Below, in pieces: positions 1-9,211 of a stretch of DNA of 64,000 nt. The position numbers and the translations under genes are program-made. Below the pieces are notes generated by a model. That model was not told the DNA's origin. It did no database searches and worked only from the letters and a program-made list of their open reading frames with translations. Numbering within the stretch: the first letter of the stretch is position 1; every line of letters starts with the position of its first letter. The stretch comes from Saezia sanguinis (GTDB lineage: Bacteria > Pseudomonadota > Gammaproteobacteria > Burkholderiales > Burkholderiaceae_C): assembly GCF_003991585.1 (NCBI RefSeq), contig NZ_PQSP01000001.1, forward strand, positions 186,001-250,000. The letters run 5' to 3'.

Positions 1-2
1 TC

Positions 3-812
3 CGTGAACGCACCCGAATTGATCGCCATTTTCTGCAAAAAACACCCCGGCTGAAGCTGATCAGCCAGACCAGCAAAGTGGCGCGCCATATTGATATGCA
101 GGCCTGCACCGATGCAGGGGTTGCCGTCGTTGAAGGCTTTGGCAGTGCAGTGGCACCGGCAGAACTGACTTGGCTGCTGATCATGGCGGCCCGCCGTCAA
201 CTGGTTGCCGCCGTGAATGCGATGAAGCAAGGCCTTTGGCAGGTGAATATCGGTGAAGCGCTGGCTGGGCAAACTTTAGGCATTTTGGGGTTTGGAAACA
301 TCGGCAAACGCATGGCGCATTTTGCGCAGGCGTTTGATATGAAGCTGCTGATTTGGGGAACTGCACGTGCGCAGCAGGAGGCGCGCAGCCTGGGGCTGCG
401 TGTGGCGGAAAACCGGGAGGCGTTTTTTGCCGAGGCGGATATCATCACGGTGCACCAGCGGCTGGTTGCGGAAAATACCGGCAATATCACGCTGGCGGAT
501 TTGTCGCTGATGAAGTCTTCGGCCTTGTTTGTCAATACCAGCCGGGCTGAACTGGTTGCGCCGGATGCGCTGGAGCAGGCGTTACGGCAAGGCCGGCCCG
601 GCTTTGCGGCATTGGATGTTTTTATGCATGAGCCTGTGTATGACAAAAATGCGCCGTTGCTGCAAATGCCCAATGTGCTGTGCACGCCTCATCTGGGGTA
701 TGTGGAAAAAGCCGGGTATGGGCTTTATTTCAAAACCGCTTTTGAGAATGCGGTGCGTTTTTTCCAGGGGGATACTTCCGGTGTGCTGAATCCTGAGGTG
801 CTGACAAAATAA
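3..812 (+). CDS. D-2-hydroxyacid dehydrogenase family protein (5' truncated by the window edge)
   Basis: NAD(P)-dependent dehydrogenase of the D-isomer-specific 2-hydroxyacid family (phosphoglycerate dehydrogenase-like). The reading frame is open from the first complete codon at position 3, so the start lies outside the window; about 269 residues are visible and the initial catalytic-domain segment is missing. The Rossmann signature LGFGNIG sits near nt 285-305. The catalytic triad of the family follows: Arg in NTSRAEL (near nt 540), Glu in MHEPV (near nt 630) and His in TPHLGY (near nt 690). The GTG at 78 is an internal codon, because family-like sequence (LKLISQTSK) precedes it in frame. 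The substrate cannot be told from sequence. It converges on rsuA with a 19-bp gap and no clear terminator. Confidence 0.88.
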   Translation, partial: RERTRIDRHFLQKTPRLKLISQTSKVARHIDMQACTDAGVAVVEGFGSAVAPAELTWLLIMAARRQLVAAVNAMKQGLWQVNIGEALAGQTLGILGFGNIGKRMAHFAQAFDMKLLIWGTARAQQEARSLGLRVAENREAFFAEADIITVHQRLVAENTGNITLADLSLMKSSALFVNTSRAELVAPDALEQALRQGRPGFAALDVFMHEPVYDKNAPLLQMPNVLCTPHLGYVEKAGYGLYFKTAFENAVRFFQGDTSGVLNPEVLTK

Positions 813-831
813 AATTTTCAAACCATCAGGA

Positions 832-1575
832 TTACGCGTTCACCGCTGGAGAAAATACCTGCTCTGGCGTAATCCACATCCACGCTCCCGGTTTCAGGTG
901 CGGCGGTAATTCAAAATGCCCGACGGCAGGACGGTGCAGTTCTGTAACGCGGTTGCCGGCTGCGGCAATCATGCGTTTGACCTGATGGTATTTGCCGGTG
1001 GTGATGGTCAGCAGCAGTTGGTGCTCATGCTGTAACTCGCAGGCAGCGGCAGCAATGGGCGCGGGTTCGTCATCGAGCTGCACACCACGGAGCAGTTGCT
1101 GGCATATCGTATCGCTGACAGGGTGTTTGGTGGTGACCAGGTAGGTTTTGGGCAGGTGCCGTTTGCCTGAAATGGCTTTGTGAATAAACTGGCCATCATC
1201 TGACAGCAGCAGCAGCCCGGTGGTGTCAGCATCCAGCCGGCCGGCAGCCTGCACACCGCGCCGTCTCAGTGGTGCAGGCAGCAGGGTATAAATGCTGGGA
1301 TGGTGTGACGGTTTTTGTGAACACTCGTAACCCGCAGGTTTATGCAGCGCAATATAGGCCTGGGCGTGGTACGGCCATGGCTGCTCATCCACATGGAACA
1401 GCAGGCCTTCGTGCGGCTCCAGCAGCATTTCAGGGTCGGTGATGGTCTGCTGTTCAAGCGCGACACGTCCCTGTAAACACAGGCCCCGGCATTCGTGGCG
1501 GGAGCCAAATCCCTGACTGAAGAGCATGCGCTCTAAAGTCAGGTGCCGTTGAGGTGCGCGCTTGTGTTTGGACAC
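832..1575 (-). CDS. rsuA: 16S rRNA pseudouridine(516) synthase
   Basis: RsuA/RluB/E/F-family pseudouridine synthase, 247 aa; RsuA in this family isomerises U516 in 16S rRNA during small-subunit assembly. An N-terminal S4 RNA-binding domain spans roughly residues 13-60 (ERMLFSQGFGSRHEC). The catalytic motif GRLDADTTGLLLLSDDG lies near residue 118, with the catalytic Asp in RLDADT. The C-terminal TGKYHQVKRM motif is typical of this subfamily. It lies 18 bp downstream of fabI on the same strand, so the two are probably co-transcribed. RsuA is favoured over the RluE paralogue because of the S4 domain and length. The exact target uridine is family inference. Confidence 0.85.
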   Translation of the reverse strand: MSKHKRAPQRHLTLERMLFSQGFGSRHECRGLCLQGRVALEQQTITDPEMLLEPHEGLLFHVDEQPWPYHAQAYIALHKPAGYECSQKPSHHPSIYTLLPAPLRRRGVQAAGRLDADTTGLLLLSDDGQFIHKAISGKRHLPKTYLVTTKHPVSDTICQQLLRGVQLDDEPAPIAAAACELQHEHQLLLTITTGKYHQVKRMIAAAGNRVTELHRPAVGHFELPPHLKPGAWMWITPEQVFSPAVNA

Positions 1576-1593
1576 GTACCGTGAAAGTGGGAA

Positions 1594-2391
1594 TCAGGAT
1601 GCGCTGGCTTGCGGATCGAGTCCGGCGACCACTTCGCTGAAGCCGCCATCCACATAGACGATGTTGGCGGTGATGCCCGCGGCCAGGTCAGACAGCATGA
1701 ATGCGGCAGAATTGCCAACGTCCTCAATGGTGACATTGCGGCGGATCGGTGCCGCAGCAGCAAAGGCGCCCAGCAGCTTGCCGAAATCCTTGATGCCGCT
1801 GGCCGCCAGCGTTTTGATCGGGCCGGCTGAAATGCCGTTGACACGTATGCCTTTGGGCCCCAAAGAAGCCGCCAGATAGCGTACCGTGGCTTCCAGAGAT
1901 GCTTTTGCTACGCCCATGGTGTTGTAGTTGGGCACCACTTTCATCGCACCCAGGTAGCTCAATGTCAGCAAAGCGGCATCGGTGTTCAGGTAAGGCAGCG
2001 CGGCCTTGGCCAGTGCCGGAAAGCTGTAGGCTGAAATATCGTGTGCAATGCGGAAGCTTTCGCGCGACAGGCCATCGAGAAAATCACCGGCAATGGCTTC
2101 ACGCGGTGCAAAGCCAATGGCATGCACAAAGCCGTCGAATTTGGGCCAGGTTTTTGACAGTTCGGTGAAAACGGCGTCAATCTGTTCGTCAGAGGCGACA
2201 TCACAGGGAAATACCAGTTTGGAGTCGAATTCAGCGGCAAATTCGGTAATGCGGTCTTTGAAGCGGTCGCCAACATAGGTAAACGCCAGTTCTGCGCCTT
2301 CACGATGGCATGCCTTGGCAATGCCGTAGGCAATGGAGCGGTTAGATAATACGCCTGTGATCAACAGTTTTTTTCCAGCTAAAAAGCCCAT
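1594..2391 (-). CDS. fabI: Enoyl-[acyl-carrier-protein] reductase (NADH)
   Basis: FabI catalyses the last reductive step of each fatty acid elongation cycle in the cytoplasm, reducing trans-2-enoyl-ACP with NADH. The 265-residue short-chain dehydrogenase fold begins [25 protein letters not shown], the divergent FabI nucleotide-binding start. The active site Tyr-(6)-Lys is in YNTMGVAK (near residues 155-163), preceded by the second tyrosine in LSYLGA. The start is the ATG at 2391, preceded by AAAGGA at good spacing; longer in-frame starts upstream lack this. It is divergent from the yejABEF operon and followed by rsuA. Length and motifs match the family; this form is usually sensitive to diazaborine/triclosan-type inhibitors (family knowledge). 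Confidence 0.96.
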   Translation of the reverse strand: MGFLAGKKLLITGVLSNRSIAYGIAKACHREGAELAFTYVGDRFKDRITEFAAEFDSKLVFPCDVASDEQIDAVFTELSKTWPKFDGFVHAIGFAPREAIAGDFLDGLSRESFRIAHDISAYSFPALAKAALPYLNTDAALLTLSYLGAMKVVPNYNTMGVAKASLEATVRYLAASLGPKGIRVNGISAGPIKTLAASGIKDFGKLLGAFAAAAPIRRNVTIEDVGNSAAFMLSDLAAGITANIVYVDGGFSEVVAGLDPQASAS

Positions 2392-2507
2392 TGTGAGTTT
2401 TCCTTTATCCTGTTTGTCGGGGAACGATGCATGGGAGCCATGCAGTTCAATCAAATGATTATAGCGGTTCTCAATCCAATGTTTAGTCAGATTGGCTGTC
2501 TACCCTG

Positions 2508-2513
2508 TATACT
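2508..2513 (+). promoter_or_regulatory. Possible -10 box upstream of yejA
   Basis: TATACT lies about 60 bp before the yejA start, in the 180-bp divergent region between fabI and yejA. A TTAGTC hexamer 19 bp upstream is a poor -35 element. Nothing else in this interval is recognisable beyond the two ribosome binding sites. Confidence 0.3.
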
Positions 2514-2571
2514 TTACGGCTTGAATAGATCATTAAAATACGGATTTTCATTACGAGGCAGAGGCAAAATT

Positions 2572-4446
2572 TTGGTGCGCAGCATTGCAAGGTGTTTTCT
2601 CAGGTTCTGTGGCGTTGTGGGCGCTGCTGTGTTCCTGCTGTGGCAGCCGGCATGGGCGGCGCATGGCTATGCACAGTGGGGTGATTTGAAATACCCGGCA
2701 GGGTTTTCGCATTTTGATTATGTCAACCCGCAGGCGCCCAAAGGCGGTGAACTGGTGCTGGTGTCCAACCTGCGCGTGTCCACATTTGACAAGTACAACC
2801 CGTTTTCGCTGAAAGGTACGGCCCCGGCCTATATGAGCCAGCTGGTTTTTGAAAGTCTGCTGACCAGTTCGCTGGATGAGCCGGGCAGCGCTTACGGACT
2901 GCTGGCCGATGATGTTGAAGTGGCACCGGATAAAACCTGGGTGCGTTTTCATATCAACCCCAAAGCGCGCTTTTCCAATGGTGACCCGGTGCTGGCGCAG
3001 GATGTGATCCATTCGTACAACATGCTGATCAGCAACGATGCCTCTCCTGCTTACCGCACGATGCTGGAGCAGGTGGCAGGGGTGCGCAGCACCGATGAGC
3101 GCACCGTTTATTTTGACCTCAAGGAGTTCAACCGTGAACTGCCGATCACGATTGGTTCGCTGCCGGTTTTTTCGCATAAGTGGGGCGAAGGTGTAACGTT
3201 TGGCGATATACGGTTGCAGGAGCCGATTGCCAGCGGTCCCTACAAAATCGGTTCTGTGGTGTATGGCAAAGATATCACTTATGTGCGTGACCCCAACTAC
3301 TGGGGCTGGGGCCTGAATGTGCAGGTCGGGCAGTATAACTTTGACCGCATTACGGTACGCATTTATAAAGACAGCACCGTCAAGCTGGAGGCGTTTAAAG
3401 CCGGTGAGTTTGATTTCATGCAGGAGTTTTCTGCCGGCAACTGGGCCAAGCTCTACCATGGCAGGCGCTTTGATTCGGGAGATGTGGTGAAACGCGAATT
3501 TGAAAACCGGTTGCCATACGGTTTTCAGGGCTATATTCTCAATAGCCGCAAGCCGCAGTACAGCGATGCACGGGTACGGCAGGCGCTGAATCTGGCGTAC
3601 GATTTTGAATGGATGAACCAGGCGCTGTTTTTCGGCAGCTATAAGCGGATCAGCAGCTATTTCGGCAACAGCGATTTTGAGGCCAAAGGGATGCCTTCTG
3701 CAGATGAACTGGTGCTGTTGCAGTCTTTGCAGGCCGAATATGGCAAAGAGCAGCTTCCTGATGCGGTTCTGTATGAACCTGCCCCTGTACAGCCGGTGAC
3801 TGCGCCGCCACCGCATTCGCTGCGGGAGAACCTGAAGCGTGCGCGCGACCTGCTGGCGCAAGCCGGCTGGACCTACCGCGATGGCGCATTGCGCAACGCA
3901 CAGGGCGAGCCTTTTGTGATGGAATACCTTGATAGCCAGGAAGGCGGGGGGCGGGTGCATGCCGCATGGGCACGTGCGCTGGAGAAGCTGGGCATTCAGT
4001 TTAAGCTGCGTACGGTGGACTTTTCGCTGTACCAGATGCGTCTGGACCAATTCAACTTTGACGTTACCACCATCCGTATGGGGGGCTCTACCGTGCCGGG
4101 TAAAGAGCTGTATGAATTGTATGGCAGCAAAGCGGCGGATATGCCGCACAGTGCCAACTGGTGGGGGATTCGCAATCCGGTGATTGATGAACTGATTAAC
4201 CGCCTGGTTAATGCGCAAGATAAGGCTGAAGCCGTTGCTGCCGGGCGTGCGCTGGATAGAATGCTGCTGCACGGGGCTTACTCGGTATTGCAGTTTTATT
4301 CGAGCAATTACCGTGTGGCGTATGATGCGTCCAAACTGGCGCTGCCTGATACCATTCCCGGGTATTATCAGGTTGAGGGCTGGGTCATGGGGACCTGGTG
4401 GGCCAAATCCTCAGAGGGCGTGCAGACAGCCGGGCCGGAAAACTGA
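2572..4446 (+). CDS. yejA: Peptide ABC transporter, periplasmic solute-binding protein (YejA type)
   Basis: Family 5 extracellular solute-binding protein, about 624 aa, the receptor of a YejABEF-type importer for oligopeptides (microcin C-like peptides in Enterobacteria). An N-terminal signal sequence is clear: basic RSIARCFLRFC, a hydrophobic GVVGAAVFLL, then a cleavage-like WAA. The mature part carries SBP_bac_5 features (KARFSNGDPVLAQDVIHSYN; NLAYDFEWMNQALFFG, typical of YejA). AGAGG at 2560-2564 fits a TTG start at 2572 (7-bp spacing) or GTG at 2575; the choice is uncertain. An upstream in-frame ATG at 2431 would add a non-signal-like extension and is less likely. The gene is 15 bp before yejB. 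Confidence 0.9.
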   Translation: MVRSIARCFLRFCGVVGAAVFLLWQPAWAAHGYAQWGDLKYPAGFSHFDYVNPQAPKGGELVLVSNLRVSTFDKYNPFSLKGTAPAYMSQLVFESLLTSSLDEPGSAYGLLADDVEVAPDKTWVRFHINPKARFSNGDPVLAQDVIHSYNMLISNDASPAYRTMLEQVAGVRSTDERTVYFDLKEFNRELPITIGSLPVFSHKWGEGVTFGDIRLQEPIASGPYKIGSVVYGKDITYVRDPNYWGWGLNVQVGQYNFDRITVRIYKDSTVKLEAFKAGEFDFMQEFSAGNWAKLYHGRRFDSGDVVKREFENRLPYGFQGYILNSRKPQYSDARVRQALNLAYDFEWMNQALFFGSYKRISSYFGNSDFEAKGMPSADELVLLQSLQAEYGKEQLPDAVLYEPAPVQPVTAPPPHSLRENLKRARDLLAQAGWTYRDGALRNAQGEPFVMEYLDSQEGGGRVHAAWARALEKLGIQFKLRTVDFSLYQMRLDQFNFDVTTIRMGGSTVPGKELYELYGSKAADMPHSANWWGIRNPVIDELINRLVNAQDKAEAVAAGRALDRMLLHGAYSVLQFYSSNYRVAYDASKLALPDTIPGYYQVEGWVMGTWWAKSSEGVQTAGPEN

Positions 4447-4461
4447 ACGATTGCATAGACC

Positions 4462-5502
4462 ATGTGGCTTTATTTTATTAAACGCATTCTGCTGATGATT
4501 CCCACGCTGTTTGGCGTGTTGCTGATCACTTTCATCATTACGCAGTTTGTGCCCGGCGGCCCGGTGGAAAACTACCTGTTGGCCGCGCGCGGCGCTGGCG
4601 GCGGTAGCGACGGAGCGGGCATGTCGATTGAACGGCTCAGCTCACAGGGTATTGATGAGCAGCGGCTGGAGGAGATTAAGGCGCTGTATGGGTTTGACAA
4701 ACCCGCACCGGAACGTTTTGTGCAGATGGTTGGGCAATACCTGCGGTTTGACCTGGGTACCAGTTTTTACCATCACCGCTCGGTTTTGGAACTGATTATC
4801 GAAAAACTGCCGGTATCCATTTCGCTGGGGTTATGGACGTTTATGCTGAGCTACCTGGTGGCTGTGCCGCTGGGGGTTGCCAAGGCGGTGCGCCATGGCA
4901 CCCGGTTTGATTTTTTTACCACGCTGATTGTACTGGCCGGTTACGCGATGCCGGGGTTTGTGCTGGGGCTGGTGTTGCTAGTGCTGTTTGGTGGCGGCGG
5001 GTTTTGGCCGCTGTTTCCGCTCAGAGGGCTGACATCGCCCAACTGGGATGAGTTGTCGATGATGGGCAAGGCCGCAGATTATCTGTGGCATATCATTTTG
5101 CCGGTGACGGCCATGGTTTCAGGTGGGTTTGCTTCGCTGGCAATGCTGACTAAAAATTCATTTCTGGAAGAGATTCGAAAACAGTACGTGACGACGGCAC
5201 GCGCCAAAGGGCTGTCGAATAAGAAAGTGTTGTGGAAACATGTGTTTCGCAATGCGCTGGTGCCTATTGTGACGGGGTTTCCGGCGGCATTTGTGACGGC
5301 ATTTTTTACCGGGGCCCTGTTGATTGAAACGCTGTTTTCCCTGGATGGGTTGGGACTGCTGGGGTATGAGTCGGTGCTGCGGCGCGATTTTCCGGTGGTG
5401 CTGGGCACGCTGTATCTGTTTACGCTGATTGCGCTGCTGACCAAGTTGATCACAGATTTCTGTTATGTGTGGGTTGACCCGCGCGTGAAGTTTGACCGGT
5501 GA
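4462..5502 (+). CDS. yejB: Peptide ABC transporter permease
   Basis: Inner-membrane permease of the YejABEF importer, 346 aa. It begins with the typical MWLYFIKRILLMIPTLFGVL first membrane segment of DppB/OppB-type permeases, followed by a long periplasmic loop (residues about 33-110) and four or five more hydrophobic helices. The permease coupling loop is around EEIRKQYVTTARAKGLSNKKVLWKH (the EAA motif, residues about 235-260), which docks on the ATPase. The long periplasmic insertion with SSQGIDEQRLEEIKALYGFDKP is characteristic of YejB rather than DppB. Its stop is followed 3 bp later by the yejE start. Confidence 0.93.
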   Translation: MWLYFIKRILLMIPTLFGVLLITFIITQFVPGGPVENYLLAARGAGGGSDGAGMSIERLSSQGIDEQRLEEIKALYGFDKPAPERFVQMVGQYLRFDLGTSFYHHRSVLELIIEKLPVSISLGLWTFMLSYLVAVPLGVAKAVRHGTRFDFFTTLIVLAGYAMPGFVLGLVLLVLFGGGGFWPLFPLRGLTSPNWDELSMMGKAADYLWHIILPVTAMVSGGFASLAMLTKNSFLEEIRKQYVTTARAKGLSNKKVLWKHVFRNALVPIVTGFPAAFVTAFFTGALLIETLFSLDGLGLLGYESVLRRDFPVVLGTLYLFTLIALLTKLITDFCYVWVDPRVKFDR

Positions 5503-5505
5503 GGC

Positions 5506-6612
5506 ATGATGACCGATTCAGTTTCTTCCGTTGATACCCAGAGTGCGGCAGTGCCGCAGAAAAAGGCGCTGCAGTCTCCGGCGCGGCTGTTCTGGCAGCG
5601 TTTTCGCTCCAACCGGCTGGGGTTTGCCAGCCTGTGCATTTTGATCATGATGGTGGTGGTGAGCCTGGGGGCGGAAATGATCAGCAACGACCGCCCACTG
5701 CTGCTGCGCTATGACGGGCACTGGTATGTGCCGGTATTCCAGGATTTGCCGGAAACGCTGTTTGGCGGCGATTTTGAGTCGCCTGCAGATTATACGGAGC
5801 CGCTGGTGATTGAGCAGATCAACCAGCCGGGCAATTTTGCACTGTATCCGCCAAATCATTACGGTTTTAAGACCATCAACTACCAGTTACTGGCGTCTAT
5901 TCCGGCACCGCCTTCGGCGCAGAATCTGCTGGGAACGGATACCCGCGGGCGAGATATGGTGGCGCAGTTGCTGTACGGGTTTCGGGTATCGATCTTTTTT
6001 GGCATTGCGCTGACTATTGTGGGGGTGCTGTTGGGAGTGCTGTTTGGCGCGGTGCAGGGCTATTTTGCCGGTAAGGTGGACTTGATCACGCAGCGCTTTC
6101 TGGAAGTGTGGGGTGCCATGCCGGAGCTGTTCTTGCTGATTATTTTTTCGGCTATTTTCCAGCCCAGTCTGTTATTGCTTTTGCTGCTGCTGAGTCTGTT
6201 TGGCTGGATTGGCCTGTCTGACTATGTGCGGGCCGAGTTTCTGCGCAACCGGCAACTGGATTATGTGCGCGCTGCGCGGGCACTGGGGTTGTCTCACTGG
6301 CAGATTATCAAACGCCATGTGTTGCCTAACAGCCTGACGCCGGTGATTACATTTTTGCCGTTCCGCCTGAGTGCAGCGATTCTGGCGCTGACCAGTCTGG
6401 ATTTTCTGGGGCTGGGCGTGCCGCCTGATACACCCAGCCTGGGTGAGCTGCTGTCTCAGGGGAAAAGCCGGCTGGATGCCTGGTGGATTATTCTGCCGAC
6501 ATTTGCTGTGCTGTTTACGACCATGCTGCTGCTGACGTTTACCGGCGATGCGTTGCGCAATGCGCTGGACCCGCGCTATTTGGCCAAAGGTGGCAAGGGG
6601 CGCAAAAAATGA
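5506..6612 (+). CDS. yejE: Peptide ABC transporter permease
   Basis: Second inner-membrane permease of the importer, 368 aa, DppC/OppC-type. A cytoplasmic N-terminus with SPARLFWQRFRSNRLGFASL precedes the first helix. A large periplasmic domain (residues about 55-130) contains NHYGFKTINYQL, the YejE-type insertion. The NLLGTDTRGRDMVAQLLYGFRVSI signature of the DppC class follows, then five helices with an EAA loop near DYVRAARALGLSHWQIIKRHVLPN. Either ATG at 5506 or 5509 could start it; GAGG sits just before. The stop overlaps the yejF start (ATGA), so the ATPase is probably translationally coupled. Confidence 0.93.
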   Translation: MMTDSVSSVDTQSAAVPQKKALQSPARLFWQRFRSNRLGFASLCILIMMVVVSLGAEMISNDRPLLLRYDGHWYVPVFQDLPETLFGGDFESPADYTEPLVIEQINQPGNFALYPPNHYGFKTINYQLLASIPAPPSAQNLLGTDTRGRDMVAQLLYGFRVSIFFGIALTIVGVLLGVLFGAVQGYFAGKVDLITQRFLEVWGAMPELFLLIIFSAIFQPSLLLLLLLLSLFGWIGLSDYVRAEFLRNRQLDYVRAARALGLSHWQIIKRHVLPNSLTPVITFLPFRLSAAILALTSLDFLGLGVPPDTPSLGELLSQGKSRLDAWWIILPTFAVLFTTMLLLTFTGDALRNALDPRYLAKGGKGRKK

Positions 6613-8291
6613 AAGATAAAGAGCAGAATATGCAGAATATTTCGTTGTCCAAAGAGGGGCGGCCTTTGCTCAGCGTACGTGATCTGACGGTGCGCTGGGG
6701 CGCGCGTGCGGCAGTGGAGCAGGTCTGCCTTGATATTGCTGCTGGCGAAAAAGTGGCGCTGGTCGGGGAGTCAGGGTCGGGCAAAAGCGTAACGGCCATG
6801 TCTTTTCTGGGCTTGTTGTCCGGTGCGCAGGTCAGTGGTACCTCTTTGTTCACGTTGGAAAATGGTCAGCAGCTTGACCTGAACCAGGCCACAGAACGCC
6901 AGTTGGAGCGGATACGGGGAAAGGAGATTGCGATGATTTTCCAGGAGCCGATGACGGCACTGGACCCCCTGTTTACCGTAGGCGACCAGATTGTGGAGGG
7001 GCTGCAACTGCACGAGGGGCTTTCAAGGCAAGCCGCCTGGAAAAGAGCGGTTGAGCTGCTGGATCGCACCGGCATTACCGAACCGCAGGAGCGGGCATTT
7101 TCCTACCCGCACCAGCTTTCGGGCGGGCAACGTCAGCGCGCCATGATTGCCATGGCGCTGGCATGCGGACCGCGGCTGCTGCTGGCCGATGAACCCACAA
7201 CCGCGCTGGATGTGACGCTGCGGGTGCAGATCATGGATTTGCTGAACCGTTTGCAGCAGGAAGATGGCATGGCGGTGTTGCTGATTTCACATGACTTGGG
7301 CATTGTGCGCCATTTTGCTGACCGCATGGCGGTGATGGAGAAAGGGGCCATTGTTGAAACCGGCGAAACGCAAAGAGTATTCAACCAGCCCAAACACCCC
7401 TATACGCAGCGCTTGTTGGATAGCCGTCCGCAACGACTGGTAGGGGATGAGTACGCTCACAGTTTGCCAGGCATTGCACCCGTCGTGCAGGCCGAGCAGG
7501 TTAAGGTGTTTTATCCGGGAAACAAACCCGCCAAGGGCAAGGGGCTGGCCCGGCTGGCGTTTTGGCGCAGGCAGCCGTTTGAGGCGGTGGATGGCGTGAC
7601 GCTGTCGCTCGCCCCCGGGCGCACGCTGGGGATTATCGGCGAGTCGGGTTCAGGCAAGTCGACGCTGGCGATGGCGTTGCTGGGGTTGCTGCCGCACGGG
7701 CAGGTCCAGGGCGACATTGCCATCAACGGGAAAGCATGGGGTAGCAGTCTGGCGCAGGAGCGACCTATGCGGGCCCATATTCAGGTGGTGTTTCAGGATC
7801 CGTTTTCTTCCCTGTCGCCACGCATGACGGTGCGTGACATTGTGGCCGAAGGACTGCTGGTACACCAGCCGCAATGCACGCGTGCGCAGCGGGACGAAAA
7901 GGTGGCGCTGGCGCTGGCCGATGTGGGGCTGTCGGCAGACATCATGTCCAGATACCCGCATGAGTTTTCAGGGGGGCAAAGGCAGCGTATTGCCATTGCC
8001 CGGGCATTGATTGTGGGGCCGTCTATTCTGGTGCTGGATGAGCCGACCAGCGCGCTGGATGTTTCAATTCAGAAACAGGTGCTGGAATTATTGGCGCAAT
8101 TGCAGCAGGATAAACAACTGAGTTATATCCTGATCACGCATGATGTGGGGGTGGTGCGGGCGCTGGCACACGAGGTGATTGTGATGAAAAGCGGCAAGAT
8201 TGTTGAGGCCGGTACGGTTGAGCAGATCATGACAACCCCTGCCATGCCTTATACACAGGCCTTGATCAGTGCTGCAATGAATGTGGAATGA
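6609..8291 (+). CDS. yejF: Peptide ABC transporter, duplicated ATP-binding protein
   Basis: Cytoplasmic ATPase of the YejABEF importer, 560 aa, with two complete ABC cassettes in one chain. Cassette 1 has Walker A GESGSGKS, signature LSGGQRQR and Walker B LLLADEPTTALD. Cassette 2 repeats these (GESGSGKS, FSGGQRQR, ILVLDEPTSALD). This duplicated arrangement matches YejF. The start at 6609 overlaps the yejE stop (ATGA) and is preceded by AAGGGG; an internal ATG at 6630 is an alternative. No terminator is evident right after the gene; the next recognisable element is the promoter near 8.4 kb. Confidence 0.94.
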   Translation: MKDKEQNMQNISLSKEGRPLLSVRDLTVRWGARAAVEQVCLDIAAGEKVALVGESGSGKSVTAMSFLGLLSGAQVSGTSLFTLENGQQLDLNQATERQLERIRGKEIAMIFQEPMTALDPLFTVGDQIVEGLQLHEGLSRQAAWKRAVELLDRTGITEPQERAFSYPHQLSGGQRQRAMIAMALACGPRLLLADEPTTALDVTLRVQIMDLLNRLQQEDGMAVLLISHDLGIVRHFADRMAVMEKGAIVETGETQRVFNQPKHPYTQRLLDSRPQRLVGDEYAHSLPGIAPVVQAEQVKVFYPGNKPAKGKGLARLAFWRRQPFEAVDGVTLSLAPGRTLGIIGESGSGKSTLAMALLGLLPHGQVQGDIAINGKAWGSSLAQERPMRAHIQVVFQDPFSSLSPRMTVRDIVAEGLLVHQPQCTRAQRDEKVALALADVGLSADIMSRYPHEFSGGQRQRIAIARALIVGPSILVLDEPTSALDVSIQKQVLELLAQLQQDKQLSYILITHDVGVVRALAHEVIVMKSGKIVEAGTVEQIMTTPAMPYTQALISAAMNVE

Positions 8292-8385
8292 GCATTGGAA
8301 TAATGCATAAAACCATCAGCCCAATTCCCGCAGAATTTGTGAGGCGCTGGATGAGCTTTTATGGTTGCTTTTTGGCAGCAGCTTC

Positions 8386-8414
8386 TTGCGAGCTTTTGAG
8401 AAGCGTATTATAAT
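8386..8414 (+). promoter_or_regulatory. Near-consensus sigma-70 promoter of the rimP-nusA-infB operon
   Basis: TTGCGA (8386-8391), a 17-bp spacer and a perfect TATAAT (8409-8414) predict transcription starting near 8421. This leaves a leader of about 140 nt before rimP, containing the hairpins described next. It is the best-matching promoter in this part of the window, which fits a highly expressed translation operon. Confidence 0.75.
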
Positions 8415-8442
8415 AATACATTCGCTGTAGAAACACCCGAAA

Positions 8443-8484
8443 GGGGCGGACACGCAACCGCCCCTTTTTTGTTGGCGGTTTTTT
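8443..8484 (+). terminator. Overlapping terminator-like hairpins in the rimP leader (possible attenuator)
   Basis: GGGGCGG (8443-8449) and CCGCCCC (8458-8464) form a 7-bp GC stem followed by six T, a textbook intrinsic terminator only about 22 nt after the predicted start site. ACCGCC (8457-8462) can instead pair with GGCGGT (8474-8479), again followed by T residues (8479-8484); the two stems exclude each other. It may terminate transcripts arriving from yejF, attenuate the operon, or release a short RNA. The structure is visible; its role is inference. Confidence 0.6.
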
Positions 8485-8563
8485 GTCGAAACCGGGTGTT
8501 GCTTTTTGGCAAAATGCCAAAAGCTGAGGCGACCGGACAAAGGGAATAAAGGGTACATACTGG

Positions 8564-9211
8564 ATGAGTTGGCAAGCCGAAGTTGAGCAGGCTGTAACAG
8601 GCCTGGGATATGAAATGGTTGAGGCAGAGCGCCCGACCGGTGGTTTGCTGCGTGTGTTTATTGAGAACCCGAATGGTGTACCGGCGATTACTGTGGATGA
8701 CTGCGAGCGCGTGACGCGCCAGTTGCAGTATGTGCTGGAAGTGCAGCAGGTGGATTATCAGCGCCTGGAGGTTTCCTCCCCCGGGTTGGATCGCCCTTTG
8801 AAAAAAGCGCAGGACTATGAGCGTTTTCTGGGCGAGCGGGCTGAAATAACTTTTAAAACCCCGGTTGTCGTGAATAGCCCGGACGGTAAGTCGGCATACA
8901 AACAGAAAAAGTTTGCTGGCCGGCTGGAAGCTGCGCCACAAGGGCAGGACGGATGGGTTCTGGTGCTGGAAGCCGAGGAACAAAAGAAAACCGGGAAGGT
9001 GGGCGCGCGTAAAAAAGCGGCTGTTGAAGAGCCTGCCATGGCGCTGGGCTTTACGCTGGATGAAGTGCGTGAGGCACGTTTGGTGCCTGTGGTGGATTTC
9101 AAGGGTAAAAAAGTTCATGCAACCCCAACGACGGAGGCTGAGAATGCTGAGTCTGCGTTGGATGAACCTGAAGACAAATCATTTAATGACAACGGAGATC
9201 GTAACCGATGA
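8564..9211 (+). CDS. rimP: Ribosome maturation factor RimP
   Basis: RimP (YhbC) binds the 30S subunit and is needed for its maturation. The protein is 215 aa. The N-terminal domain runs from [15 protein letters not shown] through [12 protein letters not shown] to the hallmark [12 protein letters not shown] near residue 75; the C-terminal SH3-like domain follows (residues about 90-180). An insertion rich in Lys/Ala ([19 protein letters not shown]) and an acidic tail make it longer than the usual 150-180 residues. The start at 8564 is the first ATG consistent with the family N-terminus. The stop overlaps the nusA start, so the two genes are translationally coupled. Confidence 0.93.
   Translation: MSWQAEVEQAVTGLGYEMVEAERPTGGLLRVFIENPNGVPAITVDDCERVTRQLQYVLEVQQVDYQRLEVSSPGLDRPLKKAQDYERFLGERAEITFKTPVVVNSPDGKSAYKQKKFAGRLEAAPQGQDGWVLVLEAEEQKKTGKVGARKKAAVEEPAMALGFTLDEVREARLVPVVDFKGKKVHATPTTEAENAESALDEPEDKSFNDNGDRNR

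Noticed and set aside
2551..4272. 573-codon minus-strand ORF
   Set aside because: Antisense shadow of yejA; no ribosome binding site and no recognisable family, while yejA has clear signal peptide and family motifs.
8408..9118. 236-codon minus-strand ORF opposite rimP
   Set aside because: Shadow of rimP and its leader; composition is typical of an antisense frame.
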